Origin: RBC074 sp964470555
Lineage (GTDB): Bacteria; Acidobacteriota; Blastocatellia; RBC074
DNA: 64,000 bases
Reading direction: 5' to 3'
Assembly (NCBI GenBank): GCA_964470555.1
Contig: CAYYDG010000041.1
Span: 1 to 64,000, forward strand
Made by a program: the position numbers and the translations under genes. The notes under the pieces are model-generated. The model searched no databases. It saw only the letters and a program-made list of their open reading frames with translations, and was not told where the DNA came from. This document shows, piece after piece, positions 53,532-63,901 of the stretch (positions are counted from its first letter, which is position 1; every line of letters starts with the position of its first letter).

Positions 53532-53566
53532 AAAAGCCCGTTTGGTTCGCCAAACGGGCTTTTTTC
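53532..53566 (+). terminator. Rho-independent terminator with UUCG loop
   Basis: AAAAGCCCGTTTGG at 53532-53545 pairs perfectly with 53550-53563 around loop TTCG (53546-53549), and TTTTTCTT follows. A textbook intrinsic terminator 26 bp after the truncated TonB receptor. Confidence 0.95.
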
Positions 53567-53663
53567 TTGTTTGATATTCGGCTGACGACAAGCGAATGAA
53601 GGAATCGCGTAGTGATCTCATCAGCAGTTTGGCAAAAGTTCTACAGGATATGCGCTCTGGTTT

Positions 53664-53765
53664 ATTTTCCATTTGCCATTTTCCAGTTTTCATTTGTCAT
53701 TGCTGCCGGAGCGACGCAGTCAATGACAAATGACAAATCAAAAATGACAAATGGAAAATGAAAAG
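53664..53765. repeat. ATGACAAAT-type inverted repeats
   Basis: TTTCCATTTGCCATTTTCC with CATTTGTCATT at the left is the reverse of the right-hand block of TGACAAATGACAAAT and GACAAATGGAAAATGA. The two blocks form an imperfect inverted repeat around the GCTGCCGGA core (about 53704-53720), between the terminator and the TPR gene end at 53792. It is a non-coding repeat of the kind often found between genes in these genomes. Confidence 0.65.
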
Positions 53766-53791
53766 CCGACAAATTTTTGCCCAACCACTTA

Positions 53792-54805
53792 TCAGTTGGA
53801 TTTTGCCTTTTCCCGGAGTTTCTTGATGATGCCGCGAATGTTTTCAGCGTCTCGCGCATCGGGAGCTTTTTTCAGAAAGAGTTCCAATTCGTCAGCGGCT
53901 TCCTTGTACTTTTTAGCGTTGCTGTATTGCTGGGCCAGATGCATGTGAACATCCGCCGGGATGTTGCTTCCACCCAATTCGTATGACCGTTTCAGATGCG
54001 ATTCGGCGTCCACGCCTTTTCCTGATTTGATCAGCGCCATTCCCAGATAAAAATGTACGAACGCGGCATTGGGCGAATCGGGAGCCAATACCAGCGCGCG
54101 TCGCAAAACTTCAATCGTTTCGGGCCAGTGTTTCGACTGGTAATGAATCACTCCCATTCCGTACAAACTGGAAGCCCCGGTGTTGTTGACATCCAAGGCC
54201 TGTTCCAGAAATTCGCGCGCTTCATCGTATTTTTCCTGTTTGAGGTGTTCCAGACCCAGCCGTTCCAGCGCCAGGTAATAAGTCGGAAACAATCGCCGGG
54301 CTTCCTTGAGCTTTTCCAGTCCTTCTTTGGTTTTGCCAATGTCCAATAACTCAATGCCGCGTTCATAAGCCTTTCTGGCATTTTCCGGCACTTCCTGGGC
54401 GAACGTAGTGCGAGCGCCCGGAGTTGTCGTTCGTTTTTTGACTTCGTTCTCCGTTCGGAGCACGAAATCCAGTTGCTCGGTGTGAGAACCCGTGCCGCGC
54501 ATGGTTGCCGGGATTAACTCGATTCGAACGGTCTGCGAACGATACGGTGTCCCGGCGGTCACCGGTCTGACCTGAAATGTGCCGAACGACAATCCCTGAA
54601 AACTATAACGCCCCGTGCTATCGGTTCGGGTTCGTTTAAGAACGCTTTCTACGTCATTCAACAGTTCGATCCACATATCCGCAACCGGTTGGCGCGAAGT
54701 GTTGGTTACAGTGCCGGTGATGGCGTTTCGTTGCGCGTAAGCGGTCACCGTCAACGCCAGTAGCCCGGCCAGTAAGGCGAAACTCAAAATGATTCGGGAA
54801 CGCAT
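53792..54805 (-). CDS. Exported carboxypeptidase-regulatory/TPR protein (paralogue 1)
   Basis: A 337-residue protein with a signal peptide (ending TVTAYAQ). Residues 27-125 form a carboxypeptidase-regulatory-like beta domain (ITGTVTNTSRQPVADMWIEL, STGRYSFQGLSFGTFQV). From about 145 on there are TPR repeats (ARKAYERGIELLDIGKTKEGLEKL, YYLALERLGLEHLKQEKYDEA, AFVHFYLGMALIKSGKGVDAE), ending in a helix ENIRGIIKKLREKAK. AGGAG lies before the start. It starts 21 bp after the VWA gene, which in turn is preceded by a paralogue with the same architecture (58006-59037). Surface protein interaction is likely. Confidence 0.86.
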   Translation of the reverse strand: MRSRIILSFALLAGLLALTVTAYAQRNAITGTVTNTSRQPVADMWIELLNDVESVLKRTRTDSTGRYSFQGLSFGTFQVRPVTAGTPYRSQTVRIELIPATMRGTGSHTEQLDFVLRTENEVKKRTTTPGARTTFAQEVPENARKAYERGIELLDIGKTKEGLEKLKEARRLFPTYYLALERLGLEHLKQEKYDEAREFLEQALDVNNTGASSLYGMGVIHYQSKHWPETIEVLRRALVLAPDSPNAAFVHFYLGMALIKSGKGVDAESHLKRSYELGGSNIPADVHMHLAQQYSNAKKYKEAADELELFLKKAPDARDAENIRGIIKKLREKAKSN

Positions 54806-54825
54806 AACAGCTACTCCTGCGGAAA

Positions 54826-57800
54826 TCAGAAATTTCCTTTCTTATCGGTTGGCGTATTCAGTTTTACATCGGATTCTGAAGCGTCAAATCGTTTGAAGTT
54901 GGTGAACTCGAACCAGGCGTCCCAGTTCAAACCGCGAAACAGGTTTTCGTCGCCTGCTGCATTGATGCGGATCAGAGAAGGCGCCCAGATTCCGGCAGCC
55001 AGCCGTTGTTGCTGGTAAATGAAATTCAGCGGAACGTCAGCTTCCTCTTCTTCTTTGGCAACGGAAAGGCGCTGGCCTTCGATGCGTGCCAGCGAACGTT
55101 CGGCGGCGTCAATCCAGACGGTTCCCGTCAGCCGTTGAATCCATTCCCGATCCTGACCGAGTTTGATTGCCGGACGAGGGCGAAAATTCATGACTATGGT
55201 TTCACGGTTTTCCAGCCATACAATTCTCGGCGAAGAAAATTCGCACGCTTTGAAAATTTCCTCCGGGTCAATGGTGATGAAGCTGTGATGACGCGGCTGG
55301 CCGCGTTTTTGAATCGCGCCTTCCAGACTGGCCGCCCAGTAACCGACATTCTGGCGTTTTCCTGGTTCCAGGTTATCGTTTTCGGTGGATTCAGGATTGC
55401 GATTTTCCTGTTCGCCTTTCAGCAATTCGTCGGTGGCGTGTTTGCGATTGATGTCAATCTGCGTCACGGCCAGCCGCGAACCGTTTTCGGCGAACTGAAT
55501 CAGCGCGTGTTTGCCTTTGACCGGATAAGCTTCGTAATCCTGAAAATCTTCGCTTTTGATTTTACCTTTGGCGTTCAGCACGCGGCGGACTTTGCGCAAC
55601 GAATAGGTGTAATCGCCCAGCCGGTTGTAAATCTGCGAACCGGACTTTTCGACTTCCTGCAACAAATCCTGAGGTGACAATTCGATGGGTTTGAAAGCCT
55701 TCAATGCAACCAGAGTCAATTCGCCGACTTTGTCCGAAGCCGCCAGCGAACTGGTGATGGTTTTTTCCTCGATGACTGTTTCCTTGGGGCGTTCGCCTGT
55801 GACGGTGAATTCCATCGTTTCTTCGGCAGTCGCACCTGCTTGCGTAACCACGGCGTGAAACCGATACGCTCCGGGAACCAGATTGGCCGCGGGGATTCCG
55901 GCGGTGAAATTGATTTTTCCGGTTTCGTCCGGCGGAGGCAGTTCTGCCGACGTTTTGGCGATGACTTTGTCGTCCAGCAACAACTCAAGATTCAGCGCAG
56001 GTTTTTCAGTAGATTCGGGCTTGGGGAAGATCGCCAGATTGAGCGATAGTTCCTGACGATTGGCCACAGCGATATTGACCGCCAGATCGGGGATGATTCG
56101 TTTGTCGCCGGTCAGCAGCGGATTCTCCGGATCGTTGTTGGTGTTGACGTCAATCTGTTCGATTTGTTTGACCAAAAACAAACTGCTGGTTTGCAAATCG
56201 GATTTCGGCAAAGACACAGTGAAAGCCTGTCGCTGCGCGCTGATCTTGCCGGAGCTTTGATCGCGTGCGGCTGTTTCCAGCGTGTAACGCCCCGGCGACA
56301 GCCAGAAATGCCGAACCATCGTAAAGACCGATTGTTTGACGCTTTCCAGATTGGCGGCAGGAATGCTCAATTCATACGGTTCGCTGAATCGCTGAATGAC
56401 TTCGCCTTTTTCGTCTTTCACCATGCCCAGCATTGCAAATTTTATGGGATACGATTTCTTGTCCTTTTCTTCCTGCTGAGTGAAGTGGCTGAGCGGAGCG
56501 GCAATCAACACGGCAGTGTGAACTTCGTTTTGCCGCGATTCAAAATGTAGCGTTCCGGCCTGAAACTGAAAATCGCGCGGAACGACTGCGTCGTTCAACG
56601 CCGCCAGCAAGGGAGCTTCGTAACTCAGTTCCGGTCGTTTGTTGACCGACGGCGGCAGCGCGAAATATCCGTTTCGCGTTTGGGCTTTGATTCCAGACCG
56701 TTTCAGTTTGACGCTGATTGTGCGGTATTTGCCGTCGTATTCCTGTTTGGTCGGAACATAAGAAATCGAATAGTAATGTCCCAAATCCACAGCGACACGT
56801 CTCAGCGTGCCGTTCAAATCGTTGATGTTGGCCAGCAAAAATCCGCCCGTGTTTTCGGTCAAATCCGCCAACGGCCCGCGTTTGTTGAGTTCCTTGTTGC
56901 GGTCAACGTATTCAAAGACGTTGAAGTTGGTGTTGTTCTGTAACCGACCGGGAATGCGGTCGCTGGTGCTGAACGAATCGCCGACGGCGCTGTTGAACGT
57001 TGATGTTTCAGGTTTTCGCGTCGCGTTGATGACGGTCGCCGTTTCCAAACGGCTGGACTGGCTTCCGGCGCCGACCGGCAGGTTGCGCAGGTTGATGGCG
57101 TAAAACGTCAAATTGGCGCGATTGGCTTCGCTGACCACGCTGCGCAGCGCTTCGTTCATCCCCGTTGGCATATACATCCCATCGGAAAAATAAAGCGCCA
57201 TCTTGCGTCCGGGCATCAGGCGATGCGCCCGAGCAAAGGGAAGCAACGAAAACACGTGCAAATTGCTTTTGACCTCGTTGGACAGTTTTTCCGACGCAGA
57301 CAAAGTATCCAGCGTCAGTTTGGCCAATTGAGCTTCGGGGCTCGGTTGCGTGTGCAACGATTCGCTGATGGCGGCCAACGGCGAATTTTCGCTGGCAATC
57401 GGTTGCAATTCGGTGGCGATGCGGTTGGAAATTTCCACAAAGGATTTTTCCACCGTGCTGGTGGCGCGTTCAACGGCTTTTTTCAATTTGGCGCGGTCGT
57501 TGGTGAATTGTTCAATGACGTAAAGTCTGCGTCCGACGACCATCACTCTGACCAGCACATTGTCCGCCAGCGAATTGTCTATGAAGTTATATGCGGCGTC
57601 GCGCACTTGCTGGACGCGCTGCGCCGTCAGGTGATCTATCAGCAACGTCACCAGATTCAATTGAGTCGTGGAATTCGTGGCAAAGTCGTTTTCGACCGGC
57701 GAACCTGATTTCGCCGAATTTGCCGGCGCATCGCCAACCAGAGTGAATTTGGAAGGCGTTTGCTTGATGCCGTCTTCATACACTTCAATGTCTTCGGGTT

Positions 57801-57978
57801 TCAGGTCACGAACCGGTCTGCCTTTTTTGTCGTGAACCACTACATCCAACAACACTTCGTTGGTTTGAATCTTGACGGGTGTTTGGGTGTCGGGTGTCGG
57901 TTGTTGTTGACCGGATGAAGAAACCACCAGCGCGCAACAAATCAAAATAAGTGGTAACCAGCGTGCGGCGCGTGTCAT
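54826..57978 (-). CDS. Exported VWA domain protein of the 'VWFA-related Acidobacterial' type
   Basis: A 1050-residue secreted protein. Signal peptide to about residue 24. A beta domain (VLLDVVVHDKKGRPVRDL, DIEVYEDGIKQTPSKF, about 35-85) leads into a von Willebrand factor A-like domain (about 110-400: LVTLLIDHLT, VRVMVVGRRLYVIEQFTND, ALYFSDGMYMPTGMNEAL). This is the 'VWFA-related Acidobacterial domain' pattern (TIGR03436). A long beta-rich middle follows, and a C-terminal domain (about 780-1050: KIKSEDFQDYEAYPVKGK, RIEGQRLSVAKEEEE) resembling outer-membrane lipoprotein-type beta folds. It sits between two paralogous carboxypeptidase-regulatory/TPR proteins, 21 and 27 bp apart, so it is one operon. 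GGAGAC precedes the start. Confidence 0.88.
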   Translation of the reverse strand: MTRAARWLPLILICCALVVSSSGQQQPTPDTQTPVKIQTNEVLLDVVVHDKKGRPVRDLKPEDIEVYEDGIKQTPSKFTLVGDAPANSAKSGSPVENDFATNSTTQLNLVTLLIDHLTAQRVQQVRDAAYNFIDNSLADNVLVRVMVVGRRLYVIEQFTNDRAKLKKAVERATSTVEKSFVEISNRIATELQPIASENSPLAAISESLHTQPSPEAQLAKLTLDTLSASEKLSNEVKSNLHVFSLLPFARAHRLMPGRKMALYFSDGMYMPTGMNEALRSVVSEANRANLTFYAINLRNLPVGAGSQSSRLETATVINATRKPETSTFNSAVGDSFSTSDRIPGRLQNNTNFNVFEYVDRNKELNKRGPLADLTENTGGFLLANINDLNGTLRRVAVDLGHYYSISYVPTKQEYDGKYRTISVKLKRSGIKAQTRNGYFALPPSVNKRPELSYEAPLLAALNDAVVPRDFQFQAGTLHFESRQNEVHTAVLIAAPLSHFTQQEEKDKKSYPIKFAMLGMVKDEKGEVIQRFSEPYELSIPAANLESVKQSVFTMVRHFWLSPGRYTLETAARDQSSGKISAQRQAFTVSLPKSDLQTSSLFLVKQIEQIDVNTNNDPENPLLTGDKRIIPDLAVNIAVANRQELSLNLAIFPKPESTEKPALNLELLLDDKVIAKTSAELPPPDETGKINFTAGIPAANLVPGAYRFHAVVTQAGATAEETMEFTVTGERPKETVIEEKTITSSLAASDKVGELTLVALKAFKPIELSPQDLLQEVEKSGSQIYNRLGDYTYSLRKVRRVLNAKGKIKSEDFQDYEAYPVKGKHALIQFAENGSRLAVTQIDINRKHATDELLKGEQENRNPESTENDNLEPGKRQNVGYWAASLEGAIQKRGQPRHHSFITIDPEEIFKACEFSSPRIVWLENRETIVMNFRPRPAIKLGQDREWIQRLTGTVWIDAAERSLARIEGQRLSVAKEEEEADVPLNFIYQQQRLAAGIWAPSLIRINAAGDENLFRGLNWDAWFEFTNFKRFDASESDVKLNTPTDKKGNF

Positions 57979-58005
57979 AAATCAATCGTCTCCGAACTAT
58001 GAATC

Positions 58006-59037
58006 TCAAGGTTGTAAATTGCTTTGCTGAGTTTTGGCTCGCAGTTTCCGAATCAAATTCCTGATGTTTTCGGCATCGCGGGCGTCGGGAACCAGTTTCA
58101 GAAACGTCTCCAATTCGTCGGCAGCTTCCTTGTATCGTTGGGTGTCGCTGCAATGCTGAGCCAGGTACAGATGAACATCCGGCGGAATGGAATTGCCGCC
58201 GAGTTCCAGCGATTTTCTCAAATGCGGTTCGGCGTCGGCGTGTCGGCTCAGTTTCCACAACGAGAGGCCAAGATAGAAATGCGCGAAGGTCGTGTTGGGC
58301 GAACCTGGCGCAATCAGAACCGCGCGTCGCAGCGAATCCGCTGCCGAAGGCAAGTAGCCCAGGTGATATTGCGCTACTCCCAGCACATACAAGCAGGCGG
58401 CTCCATTCGGATTGATCTTTGCGGCTTTGGCCAATGCTTCGTGCGCAGGGTCGTATTCCTGTCGTCGGGTGTATTCAATGCCGAGCCGTTCCAGCGCCTG
58501 GAAGTAAGCTGGAAAAGCCTCAATCGCCTCTTTCAGCGAAGCGATTCCCTGTTCGATTTGTTTGTTGTCCAACTGCCGCGTCGCGCGTTCGTATAGCTTG
58601 CGCGCTTCGGCGGGCACTTCCTGGGCAAAGGTGCTGCCAGTGTTGGATGGAATTGCCGAACCTCTGGTTTCGGCCAATGTCTTGAGGGCAAAGTCTACTT
58701 GCTCCTGTGTGCTGCTGCCGTTTCTGATGTTGTACAGATTGACGCGGGCGCGAGTCGCAGCATATTTCCCGTTCGAATGCACCTTGACGATGAAGGTTCC
58801 AGAAGTCAGGTTTCTGAACGAATACCGCCCGGTGGAATTGGTATAAGTTTGCGTGATGGTCATTTCCACTTCGTCGGCAAGTTCGACCCTTATGCGGTCA
58901 AGCGGTTTTGCTTCGGTGTTGGTGATGATTCCGCTGATGACGTTGCGATTCTGTGTCTGCGCGGCAACGGAAGTCGCCGCAACCAACAGGCAGAGCGCCA
59001 CGAAACAGGTGTTACGCAAAGTCGAAGTGGCGATCAT
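58006..59037 (-). CDS. Exported carboxypeptidase-regulatory/TPR protein (paralogue 2)
   Basis: A 343-residue paralogue of the 53792-54805 product, with the same order: signal peptide (ending SVAAQ), carboxypeptidase-regulatory-like domain (ISGIITNTEAKPLDRIRVEL, SFRNLTSGTFIVKVH), then TPR repeats (YFQALERLGIEYTRRQEYDPA, FAHFYLGLSLWKLSRHADAE). The last 45 residues are strikingly alike in both (YKEAADELE.FLK..PDARDAENIR). GGAGGAAG is next to the start. It is the first gene of the operon, 27 bp before the VWA gene. The duplication suggests two partners of one VWA complex. Confidence 0.86.
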   Translation of the reverse strand: MIATSTLRNTCFVALCLLVAATSVAAQTQNRNVISGIITNTEAKPLDRIRVELADEVEMTITQTYTNSTGRYSFRNLTSGTFIVKVHSNGKYAATRARVNLYNIRNGSSTQEQVDFALKTLAETRGSAIPSNTGSTFAQEVPAEARKLYERATRQLDNKQIEQGIASLKEAIEAFPAYFQALERLGIEYTRRQEYDPAHEALAKAAKINPNGAACLYVLGVAQYHLGYLPSAADSLRRAVLIAPGSPNTTFAHFYLGLSLWKLSRHADAEPHLRKSLELGGNSIPPDVHLYLAQHCSDTQRYKEAADELETFLKLVPDARDAENIRNLIRKLRAKTQQSNLQP

Positions 59038-59290
59038 AAAACTTCCTCCGTCGAACGCTCAGGCAAACAGGATCGGAACCAGAGAGCATTCTCTCCAACT
59101 TCAAAATCGGGAATTTGCATCCGGGGCAAGTCGGCAAAACAGCTTTACCGGCTTCGGAATTACCAGTGTATCCAGTCTTTAATTAGTCAATGTGTCAGGC
59201 AGTTGGCGGCAGGAATTGCCAGCGGCGCAATTGTAACAACCTCGCCCGAAATCGGCCAAGCAATTCCTTGAATTATCGGCTTTCTGATGG

Positions 59291-59327
59291 GCAGTTCTTC
59301 CAGATCGAAAACGCCTGGAAGAACTGC
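59291..59327 (-). terminator. 13-bp hairpin after the exported protein gene
   Basis: GCAGTTCTTCCAG at 59291-59303 pairs perfectly with 59315-59327 (13 bp, 11-nt loop), 12 bp past the stop of the minus-strand gene ending at 59340. There is no marked U-run on the minus strand. Confidence 0.55.
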
Positions 59328-59339
59328 GTCCGAAGAAAT

Positions 59340-60353
59340 TCAACAGGAAGGAGGAAACACAGGGACGATCAGATTGACTGCCGCCCCGGCGTTATTCAAC
59401 GTCATCGCGTGCAGGTTGTGCGCGCCATTGAACGCATTGGCGGCAGCGGCGACGTTCGGATTGTTGTTGAATGTCGCTCCCAGCAAACCGAAACTGGAAC
59501 CATCGGCGCTGAGTTTCGTCCAGCCGCTGCGACCGGCGGTGATGATCGTTTCAAAGCGCGGCGCCGTGCGCGGGAAATTGTTCGACAGCGAACTGCGGAA
59601 CTGGCAAGTTGAAGCAGAGAAGGTATAGCTGAAGGCATTCTCTCCATCGTCGTAAAGAAGCCCGAACAAATTGCCCAATCCGCCAATGCCTGTTCCCAGA
59701 TTGCCGCCAATGCGATTCAGGATCAGCAGCATGTCATTGCCTGTGGCTCGATCCGGGATATTACTGACGGCCACAGTGCGCGGCAGGTAGTTGTAACTGT
59801 TCGGAACGCCCGGTGCATCGAACACCAGCGTCGCCGTGACGGACGAAGCCGTGCAATTCGTGAAGGTGTCGAATTGCGCGGCGATGGAAACGGCTGCCAG
59901 ATTGCCAACATGACCGGACGCGAATTTCACAAACACGTCACCTATCAGGAAGTTGTGTTTCACCGGACAGCCGCGATTATCCACGGCCACCACCACCAGA
60001 TAGCCTGTGATTCCCGGATCGAGATCGGAGGCCAGAAAACTGATGGTCTGGTTGGGCGTCAGGCAGGCGTAAGAATCGGCGACCGAACAACTCGCTCCGT
60101 CCACAAAAAACAGATGCACGAAGGCCGGAACGAATTCGCTGGTGTTGGTCAGGGAGATGCGGGAATTTTGCATCAGAAAGCTGGTGATGCTGGATGTGTA
60201 GACGTTGTAAACCAGAACCGAACCGGCTTTTTGATCGCTGATGGTTGAATCGGCGGGAACGATTTGACCTGGATCAGCAGCGCGAATCGAAACGGCCAGC
60301 AGAACAACGACCAATGCTGAAAACACGTGTGAGTAAATGCGGGAGGTTCGCAT
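59340..60353 (-). CDS. Exported protein of unknown function
   Basis: A 337-residue protein with a signal peptide (YSHVFSALVVVLLAVSIRAA). The mature part is beta-rich, with seven or more Cys in loops (GASCSVADSYACL, DNRGCPVKHNF, NCTASSV, STCQF) and the C-terminal end VFPPSC. Segments such as DQKAGSVLVYNVYTS and NTSEFVPAFVHLFFVDG recall hypothetical acidobacterial surface proteins. I do not recognise a domain. ATG 60353 is chosen because GAGAGAGGAAC is close upstream and the signal peptide starts there; the longer ORF to 60545 is unsupported. A hairpin follows the stop. Confidence 0.72.
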   Translation of the reverse strand: MRTSRIYSHVFSALVVVLLAVSIRAADPGQIVPADSTISDQKAGSVLVYNVYTSSITSFLMQNSRISLTNTSEFVPAFVHLFFVDGASCSVADSYACLTPNQTISFLASDLDPGITGYLVVVAVDNRGCPVKHNFLIGDVFVKFASGHVGNLAAVSIAAQFDTFTNCTASSVTATLVFDAPGVPNSYNYLPRTVAVSNIPDRATGNDMLLILNRIGGNLGTGIGGLGNLFGLLYDDGENAFSYTFSASTCQFRSSLSNNFPRTAPRFETIITAGRSGWTKLSADGSSFGLLGATFNNNPNVAAAANAFNGAHNLHAMTLNNAGAAVNLIVPVFPPSC

Positions 60354-60738
60354 ACAAGTTCCTCTCTCTTTTGGTAAGCCGATTTGAGGACGAACCGGCG
60401 GGGTCAACTTAACGAGGCACCATGATTTAGGGCTTCGCTCGTGCCAGGAAGAGATCGGGGACTTCCGCAAAAAGTGGCGAGCGGGAAAAATGCTTTGAAA
60501 AAAGAAGGCGGTTTTCCAGTGAAGACTTCCGCTCATTCTTCTCAATCAATTTCTGCGACCTATGGGGTGTCGTAGAGGAATTTCGTTTTGATTGATTGGC
60601 TACCTTTGACGGCGTGAAGTATAGGGAAGTGGCTTCTGGCGGGTCAACAACTAATTTCGGTGGCAGCGCCGCGACGGTAGAAAGCAGTCAATTCCGTAAA
60701 AACCACTTGCTAACGTGCGCGACACTGACTCACGATCC
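60354..60738. other. Intergenic region between the CocE hydrolase and the exported protein gene
   Basis: 385 bp with no convincing gene. It should contain the promoter of the minus-strand exported protein gene. No strong hairpin or repeat was identified. Confidence 0.5.
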
Positions 60739-62640
60739 TTATTTTTCGACCAACACCGTCACCGAAGAATTGATTTCCCGCGAGCGGTAAATGCGCTGCG
60801 TGGCTTTTTGGAAGTCTTCGGCCTTGGCTTTGGGAATGTCTGTGAACTTTTGCGGGTTGCGGTCTACAAGCGGGAACCAACTGCTCTGGACGTGGATCAT
60901 CACGCGATGGCCTTTGCGGAAGGTGTGGTACACGTCCGGCATGTCGAACTTGATCGAAGCCGGTTTGCCCGGCGTGAAGGCTTCGGGCTTTTCAAAGCTG
61001 TTGCGGAATTTGCCGCGAAACGGTTCGCCGCGCACCAGTTGCTGGTATCCGCCCATTCGGACGTAGTTTGACGGAAGAGATTGGCCTACTGGCGGAGCGG
61101 GCTGCGGATAATCGCCGGGATACACGTCAATCACTTTGACGACAAAGTCCGAATCCGTTCCGCTGGTGGAAACGTTCAAACTGACTTTGATCGGCCCGGC
61201 GATGGTCAGGTCTTCGGTCAGCGGTTCGGTTTCGTACACCAACACATCCGGACGCTGGGCTGCGTGGCGCTGGTCTTCGGTCATGTAATCGCCGGTGAAG
61301 CCTCGATTGATGTAACCCAAATGTGGTACAGGGCGATTCGGATCGCTGATGTATTCGTCAAAACCGCCGGCTTCGGTTGGCGCTTCGGTTTTGAGCGATC
61401 CGTTCGCTTGAAAATAAAGCGTCATCGGTTTGGCTTCTTTCGGCGGCCACGCGGGCAACCGTCGCCATTCGTTCAAACCGGTCAGGAACATGAACGCTTC
61501 CGACAATTCAGTTTTCTTGTCTTTCAGATGGCGCATGAAAAACTCGAATTGAATTTGTTCGCGGAACACCGCACCGGTTTTCACCGCAAAATTCACGTTT
61601 CCGAGTTTATCGCCGTCGCCGCGTCCCCAACCGCCGTGCGACCACGGCCCCATCACCAACAGGTTTTCTGTTCTTGGATTTTCTTTTTCAACGGCGCGGT
61701 AAATGTGAAAAGGCCCCATCGGGTCTTCGGCGTCAAACCATCCGCCGACGTTCAACACGGCGCAATTGACGTTCTTCATAAACTTCCACAACGAACGTTT
61801 CTGCCAGAATTCGTCGTAATTCGGATGGTCAATGATTTCCTGCCAGTAAGTGGCTTCGCCGCCGAACAGCTTTTGATTCCATTCGGACATTGGCAACGGC
61901 AATTTCAAATAGAAGTCGTAACCATCGGGCGTTCCCATGTCGAATTGCGTGCGAGGCTTGGGCGGTTCCGGTTTGTCTCCGCGCGGACGAAAGCCGGAAT
62001 AAAAGCCGAAGTTCGCCGAAAGCATAAAAGCTCCATTGTGGTAAACGTCGTCGTTGATGTAATAGTCCGCCGTCGGAGCCTGTGGCGAGGCGGCTTTCAG
62101 CGCCGGGTGCGAATCAATCATGCTGGCCGCGACGTGAAATCCGGGCTGGGAAACACCAACCATTCCAGCTTTGCCGTTGTTGTTTGGAATGTTTTTCAGC
62201 AACCATTCGATGGTGTCGTAAGCGTCTGTGCTTTCGTCAATGTCTTTATTGCTGCGTTTGACGGGAACGTGCGGACGAACTTGTTGAAATTCGCCTTCGG
62301 ACATATAGCGCCCTCGCGCGTCCTGATAGACAAAGATGAAGCCTTCTTTTTCAAAATGCTCCGAAGGGCCAAGCGAAGCGCGGTATTGGTCAATTCCATA
62401 CGGCGCGACGCTGTAAGGCGTGCGCGTCAACAGAAACGGATAAGGCTTTGAAGTGTCTTTCGGGACATAGATCGAAGTGAACAACCGCACGCCATCGCGC
62501 ATCGGAACTTGATATTCATACTTGGTGTAACGCTCGCGCACTCGGTCAGCGCCGGATTGGGGTGGCGTTTGCGCCCAAGAAGGTAGAAGCAAGAAGGTCA
62601 GGAAAAAGATTGCACTCGTTCGTTTCATCAAATCACTCAT
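60739..62640 (-). CDS. Exported CocE/NonD family hydrolase
   Basis: A 633-residue serine hydrolase of the X-Pro dipeptidyl-peptidase / glutaryl-7-ACA acylase / cocaine esterase group. A signal peptide ends at LPSWAQ. The alpha/beta-hydrolase core has VYQDARGRYMSEGEF, the nucleophile Ser in GMVGVSQPGFHVA (about residue 173), a downstream Asp in VGGWFDAEDPMG and the His in MGPWSHGGWGRG (about 350). The C-terminal jelly-roll domain (about 430-630) contains RGEPFRGKFRNSFEKPEAF. It probably cleaves esters or amides of short acyl groups or N-terminal peptides outside the cytoplasm. AGGGAA precedes the start, 16 bp after the TIGR00300 gene, so the two may be co-transcribed. Confidence 0.9.
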   Translation of the reverse strand: MSDLMKRTSAIFFLTFLLLPSWAQTPPQSGADRVRERYTKYEYQVPMRDGVRLFTSIYVPKDTSKPYPFLLTRTPYSVAPYGIDQYRASLGPSEHFEKEGFIFVYQDARGRYMSEGEFQQVRPHVPVKRSNKDIDESTDAYDTIEWLLKNIPNNNGKAGMVGVSQPGFHVAASMIDSHPALKAASPQAPTADYYINDDVYHNGAFMLSANFGFYSGFRPRGDKPEPPKPRTQFDMGTPDGYDFYLKLPLPMSEWNQKLFGGEATYWQEIIDHPNYDEFWQKRSLWKFMKNVNCAVLNVGGWFDAEDPMGPFHIYRAVEKENPRTENLLVMGPWSHGGWGRGDGDKLGNVNFAVKTGAVFREQIQFEFFMRHLKDKKTELSEAFMFLTGLNEWRRLPAWPPKEAKPMTLYFQANGSLKTEAPTEAGGFDEYISDPNRPVPHLGYINRGFTGDYMTEDQRHAAQRPDVLVYETEPLTEDLTIAGPIKVSLNVSTSGTDSDFVVKVIDVYPGDYPQPAPPVGQSLPSNYVRMGGYQQLVRGEPFRGKFRNSFEKPEAFTPGKPASIKFDMPDVYHTFRKGHRVMIHVQSSWFPLVDRNPQKFTDIPKAKAEDFQKATQRIYRSREINSSVTVLVEK

Positions 62641-62656
62641 GGTTTTCCCTTCAATA

Positions 62657-63901
<1,245 letters not shown>

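Noticed and set aside
61081..62451. Plus-strand ORF of 456 codons opposite the CocE hydrolase
   Set aside because: The minus strand encodes a complete hydrolase with a catalytic triad; the plus-strand translation looks random.
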